From contig NZ_BKAJ01000078.1 in the NCBI RefSeq assembly GCF_007992495.1, forward strand, positions 1 to 54,377: a stretch of DNA of 54,377 bases. The letters run 5' to 3'. Below the pieces are notes generated by a model. That model was given only the letters and a program-made list of their open reading frames with translations, did no database searches and was not told where the DNA came from. A program made the translations under genes and the position numbers. Within the stretch, counting starts at the first letter, position 1; the number at the start of each line of letters is the position of its first letter. This DNA is from Reyranella soli. GTDB lineage: Bacteria; Pseudomonadota; Alphaproteobacteria; Reyranellales; Reyranellaceae. Shown in pieces: positions 41,987 through 50,657 of this stretch.

Positions 41987-42868
41987 ATGGCCGATCCGAT
42001 CGAGCTTCTCATCCAGGGACGCGCCCACGAGCTGGGACCGGGCTTCGCGGTGCGCCGTGTGCTGCCTAGCGCCAAGCGGCGCATGGTCGGGCCGTTCATC
42101 TTCTTCGACCACTTCGGGCCGATGGTCGTGCCGCCGGGCGGCGACGGCATGGAAGTGCGGCCGCATCCGCATATCGGGCTCGCCACCGTCACCTATCTGT
42201 TCGACGGCGGCATCTTCCATCGCGACAGCTTGGGCTATGCCCAGGCGATCCGTCCGGGCGACGTGAACTGGATGACCGCCGGCAGCGGCATCGCGCACTC
42301 CGAGCGCACCGAGCCCGAGATGAAGCGCACAGGCTTTCGCATGCATGGCATCCAGACGTGGGTGGCGCTGCCTAAAAGCCACGAGGAGACAGCGCCGTCG
42401 TTCGAGCATGTCGAGAAGGGCAAGCTGCCGGCATGGACCGACGGTGGCGCGGCGCTGCGGCTGATCGTCGGCACATACGCCGGCCGCACGGCGCCGACGA
42501 CGCACTTCTCGCCGATCTTCTACGTCGCGGCGGAGATGCCGGCGGCAGCCAAGATCGCGGTGTCGCCTGAGCACGTGGAGCGCGCGGCCTATGTTGCCGA
42601 GGGCAGCCTGACGGTCGGCGACCGCTTGCTGACGGTCGGCGACCTCGCGGCGTTCCACGCCGGCCAGCCGGTCGAGATGATCGCCGGTCCCGACGGCGCG
42701 AAGGTCATGCTGCTGGGCGGCGCCACGATGGATGGCCCGCGCCACATCTGGTGGAACTTCGTGTCGTCTTCGAAGGAGCGCATCGAGAAGGCCAAGGCCG
42801 ACTGGCGCGACGGCCGCTTCGCCAAGGTCCCGGGCGACAAGGAGTTCATCCCGCTGCCGGAGAAGTAG
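41987..42868 (+). CDS. Pirin-family protein
   Basis: 293-residue bicupin. The N-terminal cupin has the pirin metal site: RPHPHIGLATVTYLFDGGIFHRDSLG, with GDVNWMTAGSGIAHSER (His, His, His, Glu ligands). The C-terminal half ends with GPRHIWWNFVSSSKERIEKAKADWRDGRF, diagnostic of bacterial pirins. Members act as quercetinase-like dioxygenases or as regulators of pyruvate metabolism; which applies here cannot be told. GGAGGA lies about 5 bases before the ATG. A short palindrome after the stop probably ends transcription. Confidence 0.92.
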   Translation: MADPIELLIQGRAHELGPGFAVRRVLPSAKRRMVGPFIFFDHFGPMVVPPGGDGMEVRPHPHIGLATVTYLFDGGIFHRDSLGYAQAIRPGDVNWMTAGSGIAHSERTEPEMKRTGFRMHGIQTWVALPKSHEETAPSFEHVEKGKLPAWTDGGAALRLIVGTYAGRTAPTTHFSPIFYVAAEMPAAAKIAVSPEHVERAAYVAEGSLTVGDRLLTVGDLAAFHAGQPVEMIAGPDGAKVMLLGGATMDGPRHIWWNFVSSSKERIEKAKADWRDGRFAKVPGDKEFIPLPEK

Positions 42869-42883
42869 TAGGACGGTTCAAGC

Positions 42884-42911
42884 GGAGCGCGGACCTCCAG
42901 GTCCGCGCTCC
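42884..42911. repeat. Palindrome, CTCCAG-centred, probable bidirectional terminator
   Basis: Perfect 13-base arms GGAGCGCGGACCT and AGGTCCGCGCTCC around CC. It lies between the convergent pirin and dctM genes, 6 bases from the dctM stop, and shares its core with the palindrome at 45993-46032. Confidence 0.8.
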
Positions 42912-42917
42912 AGGAGA

Positions 42918-44258
42918 TCACGACGGGCAAATGTAGCCGCTGCCGCTGGGATTCTTGAAGCAGCCGACAGCCTGCGGCATGACCTGTTTGGGCAGCCACA
43001 GGATCGCGCTCGGCACGTAGATCGCGAACACGATGGTGGTCAGGAACACCAGGTAGATCGGCAGCGCGGCTTTCAGGGCTTTCGAGAACGGCACGCCGAC
43101 GAATTTCGACGCCATCAGCAGGACCAGGCCATAGGGCGGCGTGATCAGGCCGAAGGCCAGGGTGAGGATCAGCACCACGCCCATATGCACGGGATTGATG
43201 CTGCCCGCGTCGGTCAACGCGTTCACCAGCGGCATGAAGATGATGATGGTCGGCACCGGCTCGATGAAGTCGCCGACGATGGTGAACAGCAGCACCAGCA
43301 GGAGCATGATCAGATGCGGGTCGTTGCCGGCGAGCGAGGTGATCCAGTCGGAGATCACGATGGCGCCGCGCAGGTAGGCCAGCATCCAGCCGAAGGCGGT
43401 CGCCGCGGCGATGGTGATCAACGGCAGCGAGTAGATCAGCCCGGCGTAGCAGAAATCGCGCGGCAGGTTGCGGATGTGCCGCGGATTGAGCATCGGGATC
43501 ACGACCAGCATGATCCAGCACACGGCCACGACACCCGCCTCGGTCGGCGTGAACCAGCCGGTCAGGATGCCACCCAGCAGGATGACGGGGATCATGAGCG
43601 GCAGCGCCGCGGCCTTGGTGGCGTCGGTGAACTGGCCGAAGGTGGCGCGCGGGCGGCGGATCCCCTCGGGGCCGAAGAAGTAGCAGTAGATCATCAGCCC
43701 GAAGCCGATCATGAAGCCGGGCAGGAAGCCTGCCATGAACAGGCCGGCGATCGACACGTTGCCGACCGCGCCGTAGACGACGGCGGTGATGCTGGGCGGC
43801 ACCAGCGCCGCGATGGTCGAGGCCGCGGCGATGATGGCGGCGATGAAGGGCGGATCGTAGCCCTCCTTGCGCATCGAGACGCCGAGCGTGCGGCTCATGA
43901 CGGCGGCGTCGGCGGTGGTCGAGCCCGACATCTCGGAGAAGAACATGCTGAAGACGGCGACGACCTGGCTCAGCCCGCCCTTCAGATGGCCGACCAGCGT
44001 GAGCGAGAGGTTGATCACCCGCTGCACGACATTGGCCGAACTCATCAGCTCGCCGACCAGCAGGAAGAACGGGATGGCGAGCAGCGCCTCGGAATCGACG
44101 CCGTCGAACATCTTCTGCACGATCGCAGCGAAGGTGACGTCGGTGAAGGCCGCCCCGATCATCACCCCGGCGGTGAGCGAGAACGCCACCGGCACGCCGA
44201 GATAGCCGAAGAACAGGAACAGGAACGTCATGAGGCCGAGAACGAGCGTGGCGCTCAT
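42918..44258 (-). CDS. dctM: TRAP transporter large permease subunit
   Basis: 446 residues with about twelve membrane segments of the DctM type. Characteristic parts are GYLGVPVAFSLTAGVMIGAAF, FSEMSGSTTADAAVMSRTLGVSM and the ending LITPPYGLVLLMASKFVGVPF. It forms the ion-coupled channel with DctQ and takes substrate from DctP. The ATG overlaps the dctQ stop (ATGA). The C-terminus has an extension (PQAVGCFKNPSGSGYICPS) with two cysteines beyond the usual end of the family. Confidence 0.93.
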   Translation of the reverse strand: MSATLVLGLMTFLFLFFGYLGVPVAFSLTAGVMIGAAFTDVTFAAIVQKMFDGVDSEALLAIPFFLLVGELMSSANVVQRVINLSLTLVGHLKGGLSQVVAVFSMFFSEMSGSTTADAAVMSRTLGVSMRKEGYDPPFIAAIIAAASTIAALVPPSITAVVYGAVGNVSIAGLFMAGFLPGFMIGFGLMIYCYFFGPEGIRRPRATFGQFTDATKAAALPLMIPVILLGGILTGWFTPTEAGVVAVCWIMLVVIPMLNPRHIRNLPRDFCYAGLIYSLPLITIAAATAFGWMLAYLRGAIVISDWITSLAGNDPHLIMLLLVLLFTIVGDFIEPVPTIIIFMPLVNALTDAGSINPVHMGVVLILTLAFGLITPPYGLVLLMASKFVGVPFSKALKAALPIYLVFLTTIVFAIYVPSAILWLPKQVMPQAVGCFKNPSGSGYICPS

Positions 44259-44842
44259 GACGGCGTCTCCCTGGCGTCGTTGGCCGCATCGTCCGCCAGT
44301 GCGCTTTCGAAGCCGTTGCGCCAGCCGTTGACGAGCTGCTCGAAGGCGAACAGCGCGATCAGGGCGCCGCTGATCGGGATCGCGGCATAGAGCGAGGCGA
44401 TCGGCGTCATCGACGGCATGCGGAAGCTCGAGAAGCCGCGCAGGAAGTTGATGTAGCCGTACCATGCGAGGAACAGGCCGACCGCAATCACCACCAGGCG
44501 GATCGCCGATTCGATCAGCAGCCGCGGCCGGCCGGTGAAGAACTCGCCGACAGCGGCGAGGAACAGATGGTCGTTGCGCCGGGTGGCGACGGCGGCTCCG
44601 ATGAAGATGCCGTAGATGAAGAAGGTCGAGGTGACCTCCTGTAGCCACAACCAAGGTGCGCCGATGGTGCGGGTGACGATGTCGCACACCACCGCGGCGC
44701 AGAAACCAGCGAGCGTGAAGCCGCACAGCATCATCAGCACCGCTTCCAGCCAGTCGAGCGCCCGCCATTTGAGCCGGCGCTGCCGCTGCAGCACCAGCGA
44801 ACGCTCGCCGTGTGGATCCCCGGCGCCTGAGGTCTCGCTCAC
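44255..44842 (-). CDS. dctQ: TRAP transporter small permease subunit
   Basis: 195 residues with four membrane helices as expected for DctQ. The signature region is WLWLQEVTSTFFIYGIFIGAAVATRRNDHL. It begins with GTG at 44842, which overlaps the dctP stop codon (GTGA), so its translation is coupled to the binding protein. A hydrophilic N-terminal extension of about 25 residues precedes the first helix. Required for assembly and function of the TRAP permease with DctM. Confidence 0.9.
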   Translation of the reverse strand: MSETSGAGDPHGERSLVLQRQRRLKWRALDWLEAVLMMLCGFTLAGFCAAVVCDIVTRTIGAPWLWLQEVTSTFFIYGIFIGAAVATRRNDHLFLAAVGEFFTGRPRLLIESAIRLVVIAVGLFLAWYGYINFLRGFSSFRMPSMTPIASLYAAIPISGALIALFAFEQLVNGWRNGFESALADDAANDARETPS

Positions 44843-45846
44843 TGTGTGGCGCTGATCAGCTGCTGGATCTTCGCGGCGTGCGGGCCGAGGTCATTGGCCA
44901 TCTTCTCGAGGTAAGGCTGCGCGACCTTCTGAAAGCCCGACTTGTCGACGTCGGTCACGATCTTGACGCCCATGCCCTTGAGCTTGGCCGCCGACTGGGT
45001 CTCGAGGTCGAGCGCCTTGCCCGGTTCGACCTTGGAGACCTCGTCGGCCGCCGCCTGCACCCAGCCTTTCTGTTCGGCCGTGAGGCTCGACCACAGCTTG
45101 TCGCTGATCCACAGGAGGTTGTTGTTCGCCTCATGCTGGGTCATCGACATGATCGGCGCGACTTCATAGTGCTTGTTCACGAGGTACACGTTGACGCCGT
45201 TCTCGGCGGCGTCGACGACGCCGGTCTGCAACGACGTGTAGACGCTGCCGAACGGCATGTGGACGATCTGCGCGCCATAGGCCGGAAACATCGTGTCCTC
45301 AGTCGGCGTCGCCTGCACCCTGACCTTCATGCCCTTTATGTCGGCGAGGTTGCGGACTTCCTTCTTGGCATAGATGTTCCGGAAGCCCAGCGTGAGCAGG
45401 CCGAGCACGTGCGCGCCCTGCACCGTCTCGTCGACCATGGTGCGGAAGGCCTGCGAGACCTCGGGGCTGGCCAGCGCCTTCTTGAGATGGTTCTCGTCGC
45501 GCATCAGGAAATGCAGGGACATGACGCCGGCCTGCGGCGTCAGCGTCGCGGCATTGGCCGACGCGGACAGGCAGAACTCGATGTCGCCTGCCTTCACGAG
45601 CTGCAGCACCTGCGGTTCCTGGCCGAGCTGGGCGCCGGGATACTGGTCGATCAGCATCGTGCCCTTGCTGAGCTCCTTCAGCTTGTCGGCGAAGATGGTG
45701 GCGGCGATGCCGTAGCCCGTGCCAACGGGCTGGTCGTAGGCGATCTTGTAGTGCTTGGCTTGCGCGTGGGCGCCGGTCGCGGCGAGCGACAGGCCGGCGG
45801 CGATGAACAACGCCGATGCAACGCCACGCAGGAATGCCTTGGCCAT
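44839..45846 (-). CDS. dctP: TRAP transporter solute-binding protein (DctP family)
   Basis: 335 residues with signal MAKAFLRGVASALFIAAGLSLAATGAHA. DctP features are GTMLIDQYPGAQLGQEPQVLQLVKAGDIEF, IKGMKVRVQATPTEDTMFPAYGAQ, where the Arg of RVQ normally clamps the substrate carboxylate, and FGSVYTSLQTGVVDAAENG. It binds an organic acid in the periplasm; the acid is not predictable. First gene of dctPQM. Confidence 0.92.
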   Translation of the reverse strand: MAKAFLRGVASALFIAAGLSLAATGAHAQAKHYKIAYDQPVGTGYGIAATIFADKLKELSKGTMLIDQYPGAQLGQEPQVLQLVKAGDIEFCLSASANAATLTPQAGVMSLHFLMRDENHLKKALASPEVSQAFRTMVDETVQGAHVLGLLTLGFRNIYAKKEVRNLADIKGMKVRVQATPTEDTMFPAYGAQIVHMPFGSVYTSLQTGVVDAAENGVNVYLVNKHYEVAPIMSMTQHEANNNLLWISDKLWSSLTAEQKGWVQAAADEVSKVEPGKALDLETQSAAKLKGMGVKIVTDVDKSGFQKVAQPYLEKMANDLGPHAAKIQQLISATQ

Positions 45847-45992
45847 GTGTTTCCTCCCTCAGGATCAGGCGGAGCGGTCTTGATTGCCGCATCTCGTTGA
45901 ACTGAGGTTCGCACTTCGTGAGGCGAACGACAATCAGCCAGGCGCCTGGGTGACGGTTTCGTCGACGACTCGGGTTGCAGTCTTTCTGCAAT

Positions 45993-46032
45993 CTCGCCGG
46001 AGCACGGACCTCCAGGTCCGCGCTCCGGCAAG
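45993..46032. repeat. Palindrome, CTCCAG-centred, between two minus-strand operons
   Basis: 19-base arms 45993-46011 and 46014-46032 with two mismatches. It shares GCGGACCT..AGGTCCGC with the element at 42884-42911. It lies 5 bases beyond the stop of the peptide-binding protein gene and about 150 bases upstream of dctP, and probably ends the long upstream transcript. Confidence 0.78.
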
Positions 46033-46036
46033 AAGC

Positions 46037-47605
46037 CTATTTCTTCTCCACGTTCCAGAACACGATGACCGGCGAGACGACGTTGCCGCTCACGGTGTTG
46101 CGCCGCGCCATCGGCTGCTGAAACTGGCCGAGCGGCACCGTGACGCCTTCGCTCAGGATGCGCGTCTGGACCTTCTCGGCGATCTCGAGCTGCTTCTTGG
46201 GATCGCCCTCGCGGATGAACTGCATCCTGAGCTTCTCGATCTCCTCGTCGAGCGGCCAGCCGAACTGGGAGCGATCGCCGCTCGCCTCGGCGTAGTGGTT
46301 GTTGACCGGATCGAGCAGCAGCACGGCCGCTGCCGCGGTCTGGGCGATGTTCCAGCCGCCCTGCGCCACGGGATCCTTCTTGGTGCGTCGCGCCACCAGG
46401 GTCTGCCAGTCCATCGACTGCACGTCGACCTTGAAGCCGCCACGCTCGAGCAGGGTCTTGGTGACCGGTGCCAGGTTGGTCAGCGTCGGGTTGTCGCCGG
46501 TCTGCAGCACGACGATCGGCGTGCCGTCATAGCCCAGCTCCTTCAGGAGCTTGCGCGATTCCTCGAAGCGCGATTCCAGCAGGCCCTGCATGCCGACCGA
46601 GCTCTCGAGCGGCGTGCCGCAACCGAACATCGCCTTGCATTCCTTGTAGTAGCGGGGATCGCCGATCACCGCTTGCAGGAAATCCTTCTGGTTGAGCGAG
46701 AGCGTCGCGGCGCGGCGATAGCGCACATCGTCGAACGGCGGCTGCTTCCAGTTGTAGCGCAGCACGTAGGTCAGGCCCAACGGATCGAGGACGACCACCT
46801 GGACGTCCTTGTCCTTCTCCAGCACCGGCAACAGGTCGTGCGCCACCGTTTCGATCATGTCGATCTCGCCCGACAGCAGGGCGTTCACCGCCGTTTGCGG
46901 ATCGGAGATCGACCGCCATTCGATGCGGTCGAGCTTGGCGACCTTGCCGCCGGCCAGGCCCGACGGCGGCTCGGCGCGCGGCTTGTAGTCGGGATTGCGG
47001 ACATAGACGACCTTTTCGCCGGCCTTCCACTCGTCCTTCTTGAAGATGAAGGGGCCCGAGCCGGTGGTGTCGGAGATCTGCTGCGCCACCGGCGTCTCGG
47101 CGACGCGCTTGGGCATGACGAACAACGGCACCGACGCCGACTTGGCGAGCGCCTTCAGCATCATGCCGAACGGCTCCTTGAGCACGATCTGGAAGGTGCG
47201 GTCGTCGACCGCCGTCATCTCCTTGGTCGACTTGGCGAGCAGGCCGCCCAGCGTGTCCTTGTCGGTCCAGCGCTTGATGGACGGTATGACGTCGGCCGAG
47301 GTCACCGGCGTGCCGTCATGCCACTTGAGGCCGTCGCGCAGCTTGAAGGTCCAGGTGAGCTTGTCGTCGCTCACCGTCCAGCTCTCGACCATCTGCGGCT
47401 GCGATTCGAACTTGCCGTCGATCGCAAACAGCGTGTCGTAGATCAGGTAGCCGTGATTGCGCACGATATAGGCCGTGGTCCACACAGGATCGACGATCTT
47501 GAGATCCGAATGCATGACCACGCGCAGCGTCTTTGGCGATTGCGCCAACGCCGGCCCGGAGAGCAACGCTACACCCGCCAGGGCAAACAACGAACGACGC
47601 AACAT
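46037..47605 (-). CDS. ABC transporter substrate-binding protein, peptide/nickel family (SBP_bac_5)
   Basis: 522 residues. Signal MLRRSLFALAGVALLSGPALAQ, then SPKTLRVVMHSDLKIVDPVWTTAYIVRNHGYLIYDTLF. It has the family segments LRDGLKWHDGTPVTSADVIPSIKRW and TGSGPFIFKKDEWKAGEKVVYVRNPDY. It would bind peptides or similar solutes. No permease or ATPase is adjacent. It follows the MlrC-type peptidase gene by 27 bases on the same strand, so a peptide-like ligand is an attractive inference. Confidence 0.9.
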   Translation of the reverse strand: MLRRSLFALAGVALLSGPALAQSPKTLRVVMHSDLKIVDPVWTTAYIVRNHGYLIYDTLFAIDGKFESQPQMVESWTVSDDKLTWTFKLRDGLKWHDGTPVTSADVIPSIKRWTDKDTLGGLLAKSTKEMTAVDDRTFQIVLKEPFGMMLKALAKSASVPLFVMPKRVAETPVAQQISDTTGSGPFIFKKDEWKAGEKVVYVRNPDYKPRAEPPSGLAGGKVAKLDRIEWRSISDPQTAVNALLSGEIDMIETVAHDLLPVLEKDKDVQVVVLDPLGLTYVLRYNWKQPPFDDVRYRRAATLSLNQKDFLQAVIGDPRYYKECKAMFGCGTPLESSVGMQGLLESRFEESRKLLKELGYDGTPIVVLQTGDNPTLTNLAPVTKTLLERGGFKVDVQSMDWQTLVARRTKKDPVAQGGWNIAQTAAAAVLLLDPVNNHYAEASGDRSQFGWPLDEEIEKLRMQFIREGDPKKQLEIAEKVQTRILSEGVTVPLGQFQQPMARRNTVSGNVVSPVIVFWNVEKK

Positions 47606-47632
47606 GACAGCCTCCCTTCAAGGGCGGCGGTC

Positions 47633-49168
47633 CTAGACGCCAGTGGGTGGCGTCCAGCTCGTTTCTTCGTCGAGTGGATAGACCGGCCGCGGCAACTTGG
47701 TCCAAGTGAAGTTCGCCAGGATCGGCGACGTCAAGCCCGGACAGTCGACTTCGTAGATTTGACCGGTGTTGAAAAACTCGTCGAAACCACCCCGGAAATG
47801 GCCGCGGCTCTTGACCACGACCACCCGCGCCTGGGCGATATCGAGGCCGAACATCTCGAACTGCATGGGGTCCATGCATTGGCAGCGGTTGGTGATGACA
47901 ACCAGCTGGATGCCGCCGAGGTCGAGCAGTGCCGAGGGGCCCATGTCGGACGACACGTTCTTCAGCACGCCGCGGCGGCCGACATACTTGCCGTCCGACA
48001 GCTTCATGACCTTGGCCTCGCAGTCGAAGGGCAGGGAGAATTCCTGGTGTTCCTGGGAGTTGAACGAGGCGGTGAAGATCGCGCCTTCACCCAGTTCGTG
48101 CGCCTTGGCGGCGACGGCGCCATCGTTGAACACGCCGAAGATCACGTGCTGGGCGCGGGCGGCCTTGAGCGCGCGCAGCAGCCAGGTGGTGTTGCCGCGG
48201 CCGCCGCCGCCGGGGTTGTCGGCGACGTCGGCCAGGATGATGGCCTTGCGGCGCCGGTCGCGGCCGACCGAGACGGCGAGCTGGACGGCGTCGGCGAGCG
48301 ACGTCATGGCGCGCTTGAAGCGTTCCTTCATGCCCCAGGCGCGCTTGGCGATATCGAGCGACAGGTCCGCCGCCGCCTGGCGATTGCCGTTGCGCGCCGT
48401 CACCACGGCGGTGAGCCCGTTCTTGGGACTGTCGCTGTAGGCGAAGCCTGCCATCACCGAGACGTTGAGGATGTCGCCACCGACCTTGGTCTGGCCGTAC
48501 TTGATGAGGTCGGCATAGGGGCCCTTGGCGGTCAGCAACGAGATTTGCGGCGGCACCAGCGGCACCTTCACCATGGTGACCGCGGTGCGTGCGCCCGCCA
48601 GGCACTCGCGCATGTGCTTGGCGGCTTCGACGCCGCGCTCGTAGATGTCGGTGTGCGGGTTCTCGAGGTAGCCGACGAACACCGAGAGGTTGTCGGTCAT
48701 CCGGCGCGAGACGTTGGCGTGCAGATCGAAGGTCGAGACGACCGGGATATCCGGCCCGACGACGCGACGGATGGTTTCGAACAGATCGCCATCGGGATCG
48801 TCGGTGCCTTCGGCCAGCGCCGCACCGTGGGCGGCAACGAACACCGCATCGAGCGGCGTCGCCGCTTGCAGGCCGGCCTCGATCTCGGCCAGGAACTGCT
48901 TGAAGAAATTCTCCTCGACCGGGCCGCCGGGCTGGGCCTGCGAGACGCGCAACGGCACCGGTGTCCAGTTGCCGGTGCGATCCATCTCGGTGAAGAAGCC
49001 GGGCAGATCGGGCAGCGTGATCGAAGCGCCCGAGCGGGACTCGCTCACGATCTGGTTGCCGCGGATGTCGACGTCCGTCTCGAAGTCCGCCGCGGTGGTC
49101 ACCGGCGAGAACCGATTGCATTCGATGGCAAAGCTCAGAACGGCAATCCGCGGATTGTCCTGCGACAC
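47633..49168 (-). CDS. mlrC: M81-family metallopeptidase (microcystinase C-like)
   Basis: 511 residues. The N-terminal MlrC domain begins IAVLSFAIECNRFSPV and holds the zinc-site segments VAAHGAAL, STFDLHANVS and ENPHTDIYERG. The C-terminal domain has LADVADNPGGGGRGNTTWLLRAL and CQCMDPMQFEMFGLD. MlrC hydrolyses linearised microcystin peptides, but most homologues act on unknown peptide-like or amide substrates, so the symbol marks the family only. The gene is 11 bases after the hydrolase stop and precedes a peptide-type binding protein, as part of a long same-strand run. Confidence 0.87.
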   Translation of the reverse strand: MSQDNPRIAVLSFAIECNRFSPVTTAADFETDVDIRGNQIVSESRSGASITLPDLPGFFTEMDRTGNWTPVPLRVSQAQPGGPVEENFFKQFLAEIEAGLQAATPLDAVFVAAHGAALAEGTDDPDGDLFETIRRVVGPDIPVVSTFDLHANVSRRMTDNLSVFVGYLENPHTDIYERGVEAAKHMRECLAGARTAVTMVKVPLVPPQISLLTAKGPYADLIKYGQTKVGGDILNVSVMAGFAYSDSPKNGLTAVVTARNGNRQAAADLSLDIAKRAWGMKERFKRAMTSLADAVQLAVSVGRDRRRKAIILADVADNPGGGGRGNTTWLLRALKAARAQHVIFGVFNDGAVAAKAHELGEGAIFTASFNSQEHQEFSLPFDCEAKVMKLSDGKYVGRRGVLKNVSSDMGPSALLDLGGIQLVVITNRCQCMDPMQFEMFGLDIAQARVVVVKSRGHFRGGFDEFFNTGQIYEVDCPGLTSPILANFTWTKLPRPVYPLDEETSWTPPTGV

Positions 49169-49179
49169 GTTTCCTCCTG

Positions 49180-50013
49180 TTAGCGCTGGCGCGCCAGAAA
49201 CGCCTCGACCAGCCCGTTGAACGTAGCGGCCTCCTCGAAATATGGCGAGTGGCCGGCATGGGGGATCAGATGTGCTTCCCCGCAGGGCAGGGCTGCCGCG
49301 ATGGCGCTTGCCAGGAAGGACGGAAAGACGACGTCCTCGCCGCCGGCGATCAGGAGCGTCGGCACGCGGAAGTCCGTCAGTTCAGTGACGGTTCGACGGG
49401 CGGTACGGCGCAGCCCCTCGCGCACCTTCGCCTTGTCGAGCGCGCCCGCCATGGTGTCGATGCTGGCATAAAGAAGGTGCAAGGCGGGCGAGCGCGCTGC
49501 CGCTGCCATGCCCATCGCCGGATGGATGCCGTTGGCGAGGCCGGTGGCGGCCTTGGCTTCGGCGTCCTTCGCCCATGCACCGTAGACGGAGCCGCCCGAC
49601 GGATCGGAGGCGCGGCGATCGAGGGTGCCGGAGGTCGAACTCAGGACCAGCGCCTTCACCTTCGCCGGATGCGTGATCGCGTACTCGAGCACCGTCCAGC
49701 CGCCCATCGATTGGCCGACCAGCCGCACGTTGGGGAATTTGAGATGATCGATCAGGGCTGCGAGGTCGGAGGCGTAGTCGGCGGGGTCGGGGCCGCCGTC
49801 GATCGCACTCGACGGTGCGAAGCCGCGATGAGCGAACGAGACGCACGTGTAGTGCGGGGCGAAGTGCGCGACCTGCTGCCACCAGCTCAGGTGATTGCCG
49901 CCCAGGCCATGAGCGAACAGCAACGCCGGCCCACTGCCCGACACTTCGTAATAGAGATCGCCGAACGGCCGCTGCAGTCGGCCGACGCTGCGCGCCGGCG
50001 CCTTGTAGGTCAT
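49180..50013 (-). CDS. Alpha/beta-fold hydrolase
   Basis: 277 residues. Cap-less alpha/beta hydrolase core: LLFAHGLGGNHLSWWQQV (oxyanion His-Gly), nucleophile elbow VGQSMGGW, acid in AGGEDVVFP and catalytic His in PHAGHSPYFEEA. It resembles the 3-oxoadipate-enol-lactonase/meta-cleavage hydrolase group, which fits a catabolic operon, but the substrate is unknown. It is 16 bases downstream of the unknown helical protein gene and 11 bases upstream of the mlrC-like gene. Confidence 0.87.
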   Translation of the reverse strand: MTYKAPARSVGRLQRPFGDLYYEVSGSGPALLFAHGLGGNHLSWWQQVAHFAPHYTCVSFAHRGFAPSSAIDGGPDPADYASDLAALIDHLKFPNVRLVGQSMGGWTVLEYAITHPAKVKALVLSSTSGTLDRRASDPSGGSVYGAWAKDAEAKAATGLANGIHPAMGMAAAARSPALHLLYASIDTMAGALDKAKVREGLRRTARRTVTELTDFRVPTLLIAGGEDVVFPSFLASAIAAALPCGEAHLIPHAGHSPYFEEAATFNGLVEAFLARQR

Positions 50014-50029
50014 GGAGATGGAAGCCCTC

Positions 50030-50653
50030 TTAAAAGAGGACCAGCGTAGAGCCCACGACGCCCAACGGCCAGCGGCCCGCAGCGAACAGACGAAACTTGC
50101 TTTCGAACGGCGAGGCGACGTCTTCCGCCAGACGCGCCAGCACCAGTTGATAGGCCGCCTGCGCGGCCGCGCCGGCAGCGACGTGGATCGAGGCCCTGGC
50201 CGCGCTGCCCATGCGCGAGGCGGCGGTGGCCGCCTTGCCGTGCACGATCTCGCCGACCTCGGTGGTGAGCTCGGTCAGCGCCGTCCACAGCTCGCGCTCG
50301 GGATAGCGCGCTTCGGCTTCGGAAAGGAGTCGCTGGCGCAACGCCTCCTCGCGGTCCCACCATGCCAGCGACCAGTCGGGCGCCTTGAGCACGCGTTCCG
50401 CCTCGGGCCAGTCATGGGCCTGCACCACGCGCAACGGGCCGAGCCCGAGGGCCGTGGCATAGGCGGTGGCGTCGCCGCGATCGCCCTCGGTCAGCAGCTC
50501 GCCCAGGGCGGCGAACCAGGCCGCGACTCTGGCTTCTTCCTTGACCCGCTCCAGCAGGGCAGTCGGCAGGATCTCCCTGACATGAGGACGAGACGATCGC
50601 GTGTCGGCTTCCTCCCGCCGCGCTCTTTCCTGATCGGGCAGGGACCGCTTCAC
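50030..50653 (-). CDS. Helical protein of unknown function, linked to the PaaA-like gene
   Basis: 207 residues, predicted almost entirely helical, with no signal peptide. I do not recognise a family. Segments AWFAALGELLTEGDRGDATAYATALGLGP and LTTEVGEIVHGKAATAASRMG include one ExxH-like motif (EIVH), but not the repeated ExxH pattern of a diiron bundle. It starts 4 bases after the stop of the PaaA-like gene, so the two are co-translated. By analogy with PaaC, a catalytically inactive partner of PaaA, it might be a structural subunit; this is inference from position only. Confidence 0.7.
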   Translation of the reverse strand: MKRSLPDQERARREEADTRSSRPHVREILPTALLERVKEEARVAAWFAALGELLTEGDRGDATAYATALGLGPLRVVQAHDWPEAERVLKAPDWSLAWWDREEALRQRLLSEAEARYPERELWTALTELTTEVGEIVHGKAATAASRMGSAARASIHVAAGAAAQAAYQLVLARLAEDVASPFESKFRLFAAGRWPLGVVGSTLVLF

Positions 50654-50657
50654 GTCC

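Noticed and set aside
45884..49183. Very long plus-strand open frame opposite the peptide-binding protein and MlrC genes
   Set aside because: It is the antisense shadow of strongly conserved minus-strand genes in GC-rich DNA, with Arg/Ala/Gly/Asp-rich composition and no domain.
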